This document shows positions 22,665-33,026 of a stretch of 64,000 nucleotides of DNA, in pieces. The notes under the pieces are model-generated. The model searched no databases and was not told the DNA's origin. It worked only from the letters and a program-made list of their open reading frames with translations. Every line of letters starts with the position of its first letter. Within the stretch, counting starts at the first letter, position 1. The position numbers were made by a program, and so were the translations under genes. Source of the DNA: Taudactylus pleione (Eukaryota > Chordata > Amphibia > Anura > Myobatrachidae); NCBI GenBank assembly GCA_031769625.1, contig JAUIMM010000519.1:8135501-8199500 (forward strand). The letters run 5' to 3'.

Positions 22665-23465
22665 ATTATCAACTCTTCCAGGGAGACCAGCCTCCAGAAC
22701 GTACAGAGGGACCTGTGGTTCCAGCAGGGACGAATTAATACTCTGTGAGGATGAGGATGTACACACTGAAGAGGGTGAGGAATCGGTGGATGAGGAGGAT
22801 GAGGATGACATCTTGCCTCCGTAGAGCCAGTTTGTGCAGGGACAGATAAATTGCCAGCTTGTTTTGTGGGGGCCCAAATGAACCAATCATTTCAGCCACA
22901 GTTGTGTGGCAGACCCTGGCGCTGAAATGATTGGTTTGTTAAAGTGTGCATGTCCTGTTTATACAACATAAGGGTGGGTGGGAGGGCCCAAGGACAATTC
23001 CATCTTGCACCTCTTTTTTTTCTTTGCATTATGTACAGTTTGGGGCCTAGTTTTTCAATGCCATCCTGTCTGCCACTGCAGTTTCACGCCTAGATGGGTC
23101 ACGTGTTTGTGCCGCCCACTCGTGTCGCTTAGCATAGTCATCCAGCTACCTCGGTGCAACCTTTTGGACATAAAAACACTATTGTGAGGTTTGAGGTATT
23201 CAGAATAGACTGGAAATGAGTGGAAATTAAGGTTATTGAGGTTAATAATAGCATAGCAGCAGAAAAACCTACAAATTCTGTGATTTTAGCTGTTTTTATG
23301 CTTTTTTTCAAAAAAATACAGATCCAAAACACAAAACCCAGAACCCAAAACACGGAAGGGTGGTTTTGGCAAAACCAATCCAGATCCAAAACACGAAGAA
23401 AGATCCAGATCCAAAACCAAAACACAAAACACGAAAAGTGGCCGGTGCACACCCCTAGTATTAGT

Positions 23466-24390
23466 ATAGTTGTGTGAGATGCAGCTGGGTAGCATTTGTT
23501 GAATGGTCTCAGGCCTGGAGATGATTAGAGGCCTACCCTCCCTCTCCAAAGTAAATAGATGAATCCCTGTTGCATCAGTTATTTTGTTTAATATATTATC
23601 CAAAAGGTATATTAAATGATGTATTAATAAGTATATAGAGTAGTGTTTATTTCTATGCAGGTGTAATTAACTGTATATATATAACTGGAAGTATAGTATA
23701 AAGCTCATGAGAGAAAGAGGGAGGGGGCAGTCGTGGGAACACTCGGAGGAAGGAGGAGAGAGCACACAATGAGGGTCTGCAGGGTGCCGTTGCCGTACGT
23801 ATGTATGAATTGGCTGGAATGCTGCACTGGGAGTCATAAATTTATTTTACAAGTATTCCTACTGCTGCTGAAATAACCTAAGTGTTCTGTTTTGTTGTAA
23901 CTCTGCATTGGCAAAATACATGTATAAATATGCTGTCTTTTAGTAAAAGCATTGTCATTTATTTTAGAATCTATATTGGTGTGAATTATTATTATCCTTT
24001 ATAGCAAGTAAGGTTTATAAATAAATTTGGAACACATTGCGTTATCAGCTGGTATGCATTGCTTCTGAATATATACCACCAGTGGCGGGATGGAGCAAGG
24101 AAGGCAGGACCAAGCAAAGAGGGTTGGACAACGATGTGAATTCTAGACACAGCCTATCTGTTGAAAGATGTTCTGATTTCCTGGCTGCCTGGAGGAATCC
24201 CATATGGGTGGCAACCCTGCTAGTAATAATGGAAAAGGGCTTTTCTTAACTTTCAGATGCTAGCAAGTATTTTGCCCCCCCCCATTTCACTACTTGTATA
24301 TACATGCATACAAAACACAACAGATACCATATAATGTACCGTAAAATAATGTAAACACTTTTATTTGCTGGCTATCATTTCTTATTCATG
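23466..24390. other. Unassigned stretch
   Basis: No gene is supported. A minus-strand open stretch at 23,466-23,610 reads like protein (ITDATGIHLFTLEREGRPL) but lacks a splice acceptor and ends in the hAT element. It could be a scrap of a retroelement. The rest is AT-rich and featureless. Confidence 0.4.
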
Positions 24391-24780
24391 TTGACATCCA
24401 TCATGTTGACACTTTTGAAATGTTGATATAATTACAATGTCTACAAAATGTCCCTAGCAACTTACCTGACACAGTGGGTCCTGCTGCTCAAGCAGTGTAT
24501 TCCAGTACTAGCGGTGGTGTCAGAATGACGTCTGGAGAATCCTGCAGCAATTCCGGCAACAAGTATGACTAGTCTTAGCCCCTATTCCTAACCCTCCCCC
24601 TAGTGCCTAACTCTCCCATTCAATTGCTTAAGCCTCTCCATAGTGCCTAACCCAAACCCTCCCTCTGCTGGTCCATGCAGAATGTCGACATTTTGGATGC
24701 TGACATTCTGTGCATGCTGACATGTTCATTGTTGACATAACGGTCGGCAGAATATTAGCATTGTAAATGTCGACATTATG
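24390..24780. repeat. Short repeat rich in TGTCGACA/TGTTGACA words
   Basis: ATGTTGACATCC and ATGTTGACAC words on the left and AATGTCGACATT words on the right face each other around a core with CCTAACCCTCCC-type sequence, like a small inverted-repeat element of about 390 bp. Ends are not sharp enough to read a duplication. Confidence 0.5.
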
Positions 24781-24804
24781 ACTACATCTCATTTATCAAA
24801 CATA

Positions 24805-25698
24805 GGTTCGGATTCAACTAGCCACGATAAGCCACATTTGTGCAATAAGTTCGCACAAGTGAAAACTTTTTGCACAAACGTGGCTCAACGTGCAACCCTA
24901 TTAGCTGCAGATTGTTGGCAGTGCAAAATCTCCATAGGTAAAAGGCGCAAAAAGTTTATCATGTCAGAGCAGGTGAAAAGTTATGCAAAATCCCTATTTT
25001 TGGCTAAAAATGTCAGGACTTGGGTCAGATCCCCTTGGACACCCCCCTTAATGACTAATTAGGCAAAAATATATTTTTTAATTAGCTTAATTTTGCCAAT
25101 AATGACATGTCATTTTTGGGGTGAAAAAGTAAAAAAGTGTTGAAAAATGTTTTTTAAAGTATGGGGATAGGTACTGAGGGGGAGGGGGCTGTAAGGATGG
25201 GACATGTGTGTTTGGGATTGCAGGTGCAAGTGACAGGTGTATATTTCATTTTATTTTAAAATGCACTTTTATGACACAAAAACATACTTACAGCCATATT
25301 AAGGTACCCCCAATTTAACTACATCATTTATTTTTCCCCAAAATATTGATTTCTATCATTTTTTCACTGTTAGAGAAAAATGCATACAACAGCCATTTGA
25401 CACAAATTAAAAACCCTACACCCTTTGATTTTGGCCATTAATACACTTCTACACTATTACCCTATCTTAGTTTACATTTAGATGGGGTACGGGCAGATTT
25501 CTCAATTTTCAGCTGCACTTTTCACCGCCAACAGCAAGAACATTTTTCAGGGCGAATACCACATCACATAATTTGCAATAGGATTGCGCGAATCCTTGCA
25601 GCCGTGATATACGTGGAAAGTGACACATTCAGGCGAACAGTGCAAAAAGTTTACACATGTGAAAAGTTAACATTTTTGCGGCTAATTGAATTTCCCCC
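24805..25698. mobile_element. MITE related to the one at 7,924-8,783, about 894 bp
   Basis: The left end GGTTCGGATTCAACTAGCC and the right end GGCTAATTGAATTTCCCCC are inverted. Subterminal GTGAAAAGT words and the inner ATTTTTGGGGTGAAAAAGT block match 7,924-8,783. Flanks ATA and AAA do not agree exactly. No transposase is encoded. Confidence 0.65.
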
Positions 25699-26252
25699 AA
25701 AGTATATGAATGTAGTATTTTCCATTCTAGAGTAAATATAATGTACATTTTAAATATATACCAATATATATATAAAATAAATTGATATAACAATGTTTCT
25801 CTGTTATATATAGCCCATTTCAATAACTGTGAGTTCATAATTATTCTCTGCATTACTGACTCATAAACATACTAACAGCCAAGAGCTGATTATCTTTAAT
25901 TGTAAAGTACAGCAAAATGCTATATAAGTTGGTAGGGATAAGTTTAGAAGTATGTCTTATGACTTTACAGCCTGCTTTCTTACCTTATGGACATAGAGCA
26001 TGACTTTCAATGATCCTTCAATTTGGGCTCTGGGGAGAAGACCCCAACCTGCCTACATCCTTTTCCAGCTCTGGAGCACTACTGATACTAAGGAGATCAC
26101 TTCCTACTTCCTATTGAAGATGTACTAAATGTTTTTTTGTTTTCTTTTTATCTACATGAGCTTCTGGTAACAAAAGGTATTTAGAACTTATACAAAAATG
26201 AAAATATCTGCCACTATGAAATCACAAAACTATATATAAATAAAATAATACT
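25699..26252. other. Unassigned AT-rich stretch
   Basis: No gene, tRNA or clear repeat is seen. The only open frames are short and have no domain-like composition. Confidence 0.5.
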
Positions 26253-26520
26253 ATACATCTATGTCCTCGTACACCGGTTCCTTTTACAATATATGGTGCG
26301 ACAAGCCTTTTGCAATTCCTTTGCTGTGAACTTTTTCCACAACTTTGTTACTTTTCCCTCATTGTGCTACTTGTTCCTCAATTTGGCATCTTGGCTTCCA
26401 GTGTACTACAGTAGGTACTTAGCAAAAGTGTTTTGGTGTGGCTAAGTAGCAAAGACCGTGACGCATTAAATGAGGCTGTTTGCGTGATTTGAGGACAGGT
26501 GTATGAGGACACATCTGTAT
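26253..26520. mobile_element. Small MITE with TA-flanked ends of the CAGATGTGTCC type
   Basis: The right end reads GGTGTATGAGGACACATCTG followed by TA. The left reads TA then CATCTATGTCCTCGTACACC. The two are inverted and flanked by TA, as in Tc1/mariner-type elements. The same terminal sequence closes the 8.26-kb block at 53,223-61,485, so this is a small family member of about 265 bp. Confidence 0.7.
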
Positions 26521-26651
26521 TTTTCTGTTCACTATAGTTTGAAAACATCAAATCAGTAGAACATATCTAAATAGATAACTCACTGCTAGTTACAAGCACA
26601 TACTGTAATATTTGATGTATTACTGTAACTAATGTTTTAGACTAAACTCAC

Positions 26652-26777
26652 CTCCTCAAGGCGGGATTTTTGACTTGACAACACCCACTCATCAAGATGT
26701 GTAATGAGATTTTGTATTCCAGTGTGTTTGAAAAAGCCAGCATATTTAGTCATCAACTCATATTCTACTGTGGGTTC
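26652..26777 (-). CDS. Candidate internal exon of an unidentified host gene (42 codons)
   Basis: On the minus strand a pyrimidine-rich tract (TTTGTTTTTCTATTTTTTAT) and AAG precede GAACCC at 26,777. The segment stays open for exactly 126 bp and ends GAG before GTGAGT at 26,651-26,646. This gives a good 3' splice site, a good 5' splice site and phase 0 at both ends. The 42 residues begin EPTVEYELMTKYAGFFKHTG and continue with a helical, amphipathic stretch ending in KSRLEE. The composition looks like real protein and the segment does not resemble any mobile element here. I do not recognise the family. No start codon is expected in an internal exon. If real, the rest of the window could be introns of a minus-strand gene; no other exon was found. 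Confidence 0.55.
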
Positions 26778-27189
26778 CTTATAAAAAATAGAAAAACAAA
26801 TAAATCAAATTCTCATACAAATTAACTGAGATTAGTCGGAAAATGTAATACAGTAAGTTGCGAGTCTCCAGCGAGTTTGGTCTGATGTGATAGGTTTCAA
26901 TTTAGAGGTTAAGTTGGATGAAGCTGCGGCTGTCTGGCTTTTGTTTGCCATAGTCGCATCAGTGGCTTTATGCTAATTCCACTACAAAGCCCTTTCCTGG
27001 TGTACAACTGTGTTTCCAAATGTGTAAGGTCTATAGATGCTGCATTACCATATAGTGCATCTTTAGATGATCTGATGCTGCGTCCTCAAAGAAGCCGGTG
27101 GGAGCCATCTATTTGCACAAGATGCCTTCTGCTGCATTAGCATTTTATCACTCAGCCTTTGGATACAAAGACACAGCAGCTGTGGGATC
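26778..27189. other. Unassigned stretch
   Basis: No coding sequence or repeat family is recognised between the candidate exon and the next MITE. Confidence 0.5.
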
Positions 27190-27192
27190 TCT

Positions 27193-27636
27193 GGGCCTGA
27201 TTCAGACCCGCTTGCGAGTGCTGAGCGCTCGCAAGCGAGTCGATGTTGCCCAAGTGCGCATGCGCACGACGGAGGCGGCTCCGTCAAGCGCATGCGCGAG
27301 ACCCGAATAACGATGGCCAAGCCGTCATTATGGGTCTCGCACCAAAGGGGGCGTGCTGTTGATGGTGATTGACAGCACGCTCCCTTTGGTGGGCGTGCCG
27401 GGGGCGTGGCTGCCCAGACGGAGGCGTTCCCATGGTGATGTCAGTGGGAGTGCTTTTGGCTCTGATAGAGCCAAAAGCACTTCAGGGCTTGCGGCAGCGA
27501 GACCCTACCGCAAGGGTCTCGTCGCAATCCCGATGGTCATGATGGTCTTGACCATCGCGACCATCATTTTGGCCGCTCGCTATAGCTGTGGGTGGTCACC
27601 CACAGCTATGCAAGCATCTGGCTCTGAATCAGGGCC
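27193..27636. mobile_element. GC-rich MITE, PIF/Harbinger-like, 444 bp, TCT duplication
   Basis: It starts GGGCCTGATTCAGACCCG and ends GGCTCTGAATCAGGGCC. TCT lies on both sides (27,190-27,192 and 27,637-27,639). The inside is GC- and CpG-rich with many hairpins (TTTTGGCTCTGATAGAGCCA; GTGGGTGGTCACCCAC). It is a relative, in inverted orientation, of 14,660-15,205. The open frame across it (27,353-27,751) is a by-product of the GC content. Confidence 0.88.
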
Positions 27637-27639
27637 TCT

Positions 27640-28424
27640 GTACCCTGGATGCCTACATGGGCCAAACAGGACCTATGCCATTGTATTGAGTAAGTACTGT
27701 AATACACAGGTAAACAAGGTGTGTCAGTTTTATTTTAATAAAATACTTTGAAATTCAGTTTCCTTGCTTTTTTCTTACTTTGTTTACAGGTGGACCACAG
27801 GTACCAGCAGGCCCTTGATGCCCAGGCATACCGGCATTTGTGGTTCTCCAAGTGTTAGCCTGCTCTGCCAGCCTTGCTGGGGCCAGTAATGAACAATATT
27901 ATTTATAATATTAAGTACTCATTACCTACGTACCCAAAGCCCTGTGGGTAGGGAGAAGAGCCCTAGTTCTATAAGCACTCTGTGGGTCTCCCCTCAATGG
28001 CTCCACTAGCCCTGGCTGGTCAAGTCTGTCTGTTGCTGGTAATGGAAAATTGAGAGGACACTGCACTGTTTGTGGCCCTGATTTTTCCAATACCAGTCTA
28101 GGCACTAGACTAGTGCAGGTTTTGCTTAGAGGGGGATGCTACACATTTTTTTCTTAAAATTCCTCCATTTAAACTTCATTAAAATAAATGGTGTACATTT
28201 GCAGCTATGTTACTGCTTCCATCCCATCTATTGCTTATCAAGTTATTTCTAGGTTTAAAAATGAAGAGCAAGCAAAGGGGCCACTCTTTAAGCAATTAAA
28301 ACTTAACTTAGGATACAATAAACAAACAAACAAACCTGGTAGTAGAATAAAACTTTTCCTCCTGCCTGACCATTACAGCAACAGGGACTATAATGATATT
28401 GTATTCAAATACAGTAAATATACT
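27640..28424. other. Unassigned stretch
   Basis: About 0.8 kb without a recognisable gene or repeat. An (ACAA)n-like short run sits at 28,318-28,337. Confidence 0.5.
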
Positions 28425-28499
28425 TTAATATGGAGTTGTTCCCCCTTTTGCAGCTATAAACAGCTTCCTCTTGGAAGGTTTTCCACAAGATTTTGGAGA

Positions 28500-29870
28500 G
28501 TTTCTGTGGGAATTTGTGCCCATTCATTCTGTTGAGCATTTATGAGGTCAGGCACTGGTGTTAGACAAGAAGGCCTGGCTCGCATCTCCGTTCCAATTCA
28601 TCCTTCTAAATGTGCTCGATGGGGTTGAAGTCAGGGCTTTGGGCCTGATTCAGGTTGGTTTGCAAGGCTGCGTTTGCACGCATCCCGCTAGCTGCGAAAA
28701 TGTGCTAATGACTGCAATCGCACAGCAACCGCAGCTCTATACCAAGATGCCCACCACTGTATAAAGCCGTCCACTTCCTATGACATGCATCCGCAAGTCA
28801 GCAAAAACATCGGTAACATCGAGTAACATCGGAACTATCCGCACAGTTGTGGTTGAACTGACCCTACTGCACAAACTGCTAAACTTCCTGTCGCCATCTA
28901 GACCTCTGCCAGCGTATGCTATCTCAGGGGCTTAATTATGCATGCCCCTGTAACAGCGTTCAAATGCCCAGTCACGCCTGCATTTCTCTGACCACCTCCC
29001 CATCACCACCCTCAAATGGTCACTTCCTGTCAATCACTGTGTGAGGACTCTGCATGCTCACTGCGATCACTTCCCGCTCACAGTGGCCGGTTTATGTATG
29101 CACACTGCATCTTATACGCATGCACAGAATGCAAACATCGGCTGGCTGCATGCAAACGCAGCCTTGCGAACCAACCTGAATCAGGCCCTCTGTGTGGGTC
29201 AATCAAGTTCTTTCACACCGAACTCATCAAACCATATCTTTATAGTCCTTGCTTTGTGCACTGGGGCACAGTCATGCTGGAATAGAAAAAAGCCTTCCCC
29301 AAACTGTTGCCACAAAGTTGGAAGCATAGCATTGTTCAAAATGTCTTCGTATGCTGAAGCATTAAGATTGTCCTTCACTGGAGATAAGGGGCCTAGCCCA
29401 AACTCTAAAAACAGTCCCATTCCATTATCCCTCCTCCACCAAACTTCACAGTTGGTACAATACAGTCAGGCAGGTTACATTCTCCCAGCATTTGCCATAC
29501 CCAGACTCGCGCATCTGACTGCCAAACAGCGTGATTCATCACTCCACAGAACACGTTTCCACTGTCCAGTGTAGGTGTGCTTTACACCACTCCATCCGGT
29601 GCTTGGCTTGGACATGGTGATGTGAGGTTTGCATGCAGCTGCTTGGCCCTGTAAACCCATTCCATTAAGCTTCCGCTGCACAGATATCTTGCTCACATTT
29701 ACGCCAGTGGAAGTGTGGAACTCTTCAGCTGTGCAATCACAGCTGTGACTTCTACGCACCATGCGCCTTAGCAGTTGTTGACCCCGCTCTGTGATTTATG
29801 TGGTCTTCCGATTTGTGGCTGAGTTGCTGTTGTTCCTAAATGCTTCCACTTTCTTATAATAGCACTTACT
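28500..29870 (-). pseudogene. Tc1 transposase, frameshifted and split
   Basis: Tc1 transposases cut and paste the element through a DDE catalytic triad. Read on the minus strand, 29,762-29,475 has the helix-turn-helix end (TAEEFHTSTGVNVSKISVQR), then KRVLWSDESR with the first catalytic Asp. 29,420-29,199 has LPTLWQQFGEGFFLFQHD and APVHKAR with the second Asp. After the MITE, the third part near 28,610 has the NPIEH motif that carries the catalytic Glu. Frameshifts occur near 29,470 and stops follow the MITE. The N-terminal part of the first DNA-binding helix is decayed. Confidence 0.9.
28641..29188. mobile_element. MITE inside the Tc1 transposase, 548 bp
   Basis: The ends GGGCCTGATTCAGGTTGG and CCAACCTGAATCAGGCCC are long inverted repeats, extending over about 35 bp (CGCAAGGCTGCGTTTGC region). 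Flanks TTT and TCT differ by one base and resemble a 3-bp duplication. It lies between the second Asp and the Glu codons of the Tc1 transposase. Its inner ATGCCCCTGTAACAGCGTT block recurs at 63,890-63,910. Confidence 0.85.
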
Positions 29871-30117
29871 GTTGGCCGTGGAATATCCAGCAGGGATGAA
29901 ATTTCATGAACTGTCTTATTGCAAAGGTGGCATCCTATCACAGTACTATGCCTGAAGTCACTGAGCTCTTCAGAATGACTCAGTTTGTTTGAGAAATGTT
30001 TGCAAACGGAGACTGCATGGCTAGGTGCTTAATTCAATACACCTGTGGCAACGGGTCTGAATAAAACACCTGAATTCAATAATTAACAAATGTAACCAAA
30101 CACTTTTGTCCATATAG

Positions 30118-30157
<40 letters not shown>
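30118..30157. repeat. (TA)n microsatellite
   Basis: About 18 TA units follow the Tc1 terminus. The TA target duplicate of Tc1 may have seeded the run. Confidence 0.95.
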
Positions 30158-30159
<2 letters not shown>

Positions 30160-30705
30160 ATATAAATTGGTATAAGTGGCGCACAAGGCTCATAAACGAT
30201 ACATGTGATAAATCAAAGAAAATAGTGAATTCAAGTGAACCACATAAAAATGTTTCAACAACACTCCGTATTTAAGGTGGCTGTCGCACCTTCCAATATG
30301 TGATCTATTCAAAAAATCACCAGAGTAATAGAAGTATAAAGGGTGAAGGAGCGGCGCCTTCAGTGCACCAGTTTTTATAGCAGGAGTTTTTAGACCAAGT
30401 CCATAAGGTCCAAATATATGTCCTTGCAGTGTCTTCGTGTAAATCCCACGATGTAAATCTCAAAAGAAACAAAGAAAAAAAACAAACATAGTGTAGTCTG
30501 AAACAATATATATATATACGTTCAGTACGTGCTGACGTGCAAAAGTAGTGACGTTAACACAATAATAGCCGTGTATTGGAAAACACTCCACTCGTGTTAA
30601 GAGACAGAACTCCAGTACCCAGAATATATAAAATAGCCTTGTGTCAGCTGTTTACTGTCTTATATCAGGATAACAGGTATCTTTCTTTCAATCCTTTTCT
30701 AGGTC
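30160..30705. other. Unassigned, probably repeat-derived
   Basis: No gene is seen. Phrases such as GTGAAGGAGCGGCGCC and the short (TA) run at 30,508-30,519 suggest an interspersed repeat, but I cannot classify it. Confidence 0.4.
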
Positions 30706-30707
30706 CA

Positions 30708-31017
30708 GGGACTGAGTTCAAATGTACATGCAAATATAGCAAAAAGGGAGAGCTCAACATGTTTCGTCCCTCTGTGATCTCTGGGGGCTTCCTCAGGAGT
30801 GGATACAGAGACCACAGAGGGACGAAACGCATTGAGCAGTACTTAGCAGGACCTCCTGTTATACCTCCACACTGTTGGACAGATAAGCTCTTTTAAATTT
30901 GGTACATTGTATGAGTTTTTATGTTGTTTTCATTAAAGTGTATATGTTAAAAACGTATTACACTATTGGAGGCTCTCCCTTTTTGCTATATTTGCATGTA
31001 CATTTGAACTCAGTCCC
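30708..31017. repeat. Short inverted-repeat element, about 310 bp
   Basis: The left arm GGGACTGAGTTCAAATGTAC continuing to 30,755 is mirrored at 30,972-31,017 over about 45 bp. A second, inner inverted pair is GTTTCGTCCCTCTG at 30,763 and CAGAGGGACGAAAC at 30,816, around GGGGGCTTCCTCAGGAG. No coding sequence. It is likely a MITE. Confidence 0.75.
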
Positions 31018-31066
31018 ATAGCTCTCTTTTGTTGTTGAGTGCTGTACCTTCTGCTATTGTATGTAC

Positions 31067-31115
<49 letters not shown>

Positions 31116-31119
31116 TATA
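31067..31119. repeat. (TA)n and (CA)n compound microsatellite
   Basis: About 16 TA units pass into TACACA/CACACA repeats. Confidence 0.95.
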
Positions 31120-31616
31120 TAGTGATAGAAGCACTGGATAAGTTTGGAATGGCTTCTATGTGTGTCCCAGATTCCTGTCCTATGTGTTTTGAAACCCACA
31201 GGAGACGTCTGCTTGAAAAAGACTAGAAAAGTCGGCTTTGGTGAAAAGTCGTAATGGGTCCTGGGGGTGTGGATGTGAGGAGAGGGAGGGCTCCATACAC
31301 AGGCCACTCCAGGTGTTGGGCCTTTCAGTCTGGTAGCAGGCTCATTAGGGCTTGCACCTGGAAATGGCTGATATAAGCTGGGTTTAGTTGTGGCTGAGTG
31401 TCTCACACTTGGGAGAGCAGGCTGCAGGCTAGCTTGCTCTGAGACACTGTTTGATACAAACCTGTAAGTACTGGGACGTGAACTTGTTTAGTGTTCTGAT
31501 AGTGAGGGAACATACTATGTTATTGTTGTTTTTTTAAAATAAATAAATAAATAAATCGATATTCAAGTTTTTCAACAAATTGTTTCCTGTTGAATCTTGA
31601 ATCAACATAGGGGTCA
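31120..31616. other. Unassigned stretch before the ERV
   Basis: No gene recognised. There is a simple (AAAT)n run at 31,536-31,557. The GC-balanced part 31,180-31,480 could be an old solo LTR but I could not define its ends. Confidence 0.35.
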
Positions 31617-31620
31617 GATC

Positions 31621-33006
31621 TGTCGAAGTCGAATAATTGCATGCAACCGGAATTCAACTGTTATCGGACGATTTGGTCGTCTGATTTATGTTGGTACAAT
31701 CCATGATGCACCATTGCATGTGCACGCACCCAGTGTGCACACGTACCCACACATTCGCACAACACTAAATAGTGAATAATATACAACACTCTCACACTGA
31801 CAAACACAATATTCATGCAGGGTTTAGTTAGTAATGAGAAACAGCTTCTGTATACATGTCTGAGAAAAGTAATTAAAAAAAATACACCAGTATACTGTGA
31901 GTGTTTTACATATAAATTGAGAAGCCCCGCATACAGACAAGTATGGCTGTGGCAATTGAAATATAACCCAGACACTGATATGCACAATTGAATTTGTCTG
32001 AATGAGAAACAATGGTCAGAGGTTTGCTTAAGAAGTACTGACAAGTGTATTCTAAATAGGCAGAGGTAAACCTTTGATTAGCTATCAGACAAAGTGGCAA
32101 TGGCAGTCAGCTGGGGGTCTCTACCCTGCTTGAAATTGAACCTAGCTGCTTGTAACACCTTGCACTGTAGTTTTAAAATATGTTAGATAGGGATAAAAAA
32201 AAATATTAACCAATAATAAATACACTGAATTGCATAACACACACATATAGACTTATCATAAGCACTCTACACATAAACGCACCACGCATATTAGCAACTT
32301 TACGCAAGATTCTCTTACACATACACAAATTTCCTAAAAGGTTCCTTAGTATAAAGGCTAATATTAGAAGGTTTATTCGTTATTGTATAATGTTATAAAA
32401 TACATGTATTTGATAGCTAAGGTTTAGTATGTAGTAGCCACATCGTGTTATTCTAAACCACATTTTATTTGCAGATCTCTGGTTCCATCAGCAAGGAGAT
32501 CGCAGAAGGCATTCGCGATATGAATTATAGGTTAGAATGTATTTCTGTATGTAGTGTCTATTGATTAGTTAAAACACACACAAAGAGCCATTGGAGGGCT
32601 GAACTACCATTGTACCAACTGACCTATGACAGAAGAACCAAGAAGAAGAACCTATAGGATTATGCAACTCATTTCTATTGTATTGCCTATCTCTGCAAGG
32701 GTCTATATGCAAGCTCCCTGAACCTGCTAGTCAGCCATCATATTCTTTCTGTTGATGGAGGCTTCACCTTTGATGCCGGAAATCTGGATCCAGAGCGCCT
32801 GCGTAATGTATTGACTGTACTTTGTTTATGTATAATCTTTTGTGCTAATTGTATTTAGATCACAGCGTGTAACTATCTGCTTTTTGGTGAATAATATCTT
32901 TTTGTGCTTCGGAACCACAATCCAAGTCTGGAAAGCAATTATTTCTTGTGCGACCTATACCACTATTTAGCGACATTTTGGGAATAAAGGTTATTAGGAA
33001 TTGATA
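31621..33006 (+). repeat. 5' LTR of ERV 2
   Basis: It begins TGTCGAAGTCGAATAATTGC and ends about GGAATTGATA, just before the primer site. It matches the 3' LTR closely along its length. AATAAA at about 32,982 could be the polyadenylation signal. Differences from the 3' LTR are scattered substitutions and small indels. Confidence 0.88.
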
Positions 33007-33008
33007 AA

Positions 33009-33026
33009 TGGGGGCTCATCCAGCGA
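33009..33026 (+). promoter_or_regulatory. Primer-binding site, proline-tRNA type
   Basis: TGGGGGCTCATCCAGCGA begins two to three bases after the LTR. It is close to the usual proline primer site of class I retroviruses, with a few mismatches. It fixes the provirus orientation and the LTR boundary. Confidence 0.8.

Larger units (their letters stand above)
20457..23457 (+). mobile_element. hAT transposon, 3,001 bp, defective, with two tandem arrays
   Basis: The element starts TAGGGGTGAGCGGGTTC and ends GTGCACACCCCTA, imperfect inverted repeats. A perfect 8-bp duplication GTATTAGT lies on both sides (20,449-20,456 and 23,458-23,465), diagnostic of hAT. It contains a TATA-type promoter, a first tandem array, an N-terminal transposase piece, a second tandem array, and the C-terminal dimerisation piece. 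The subterminal right end (23,140-23,457) has repeated GATCCAAAAC words; the same family is found at 55.9-56.2 and 60.1-60.4 kb. Confidence 0.93.
28425..30117 (-). mobile_element. Tc1/mariner element, dead, with a MITE inserted
   Basis: The right end (transposon 5' end on the minus strand) is CTATATGGACAAAAGTGTTT beside TA at 30,118-30,119. Transposase coding follows on the minus strand between 29,870 and 28,500 and the 3' non-coding part lies at 28,430-28,500. The left terminal repeat is not clear. A MITE at 28,641-29,188 splits the transposase. Frameshifts and stops add to its inactivity. Confidence 0.85.

Noticed and set aside
23466..23610. Host exon on the minus strand
   Set aside because: The peptide looks protein-like, but there is no acceptor upstream and the frame runs into the hAT terminus; a retroelement scrap is as likely.
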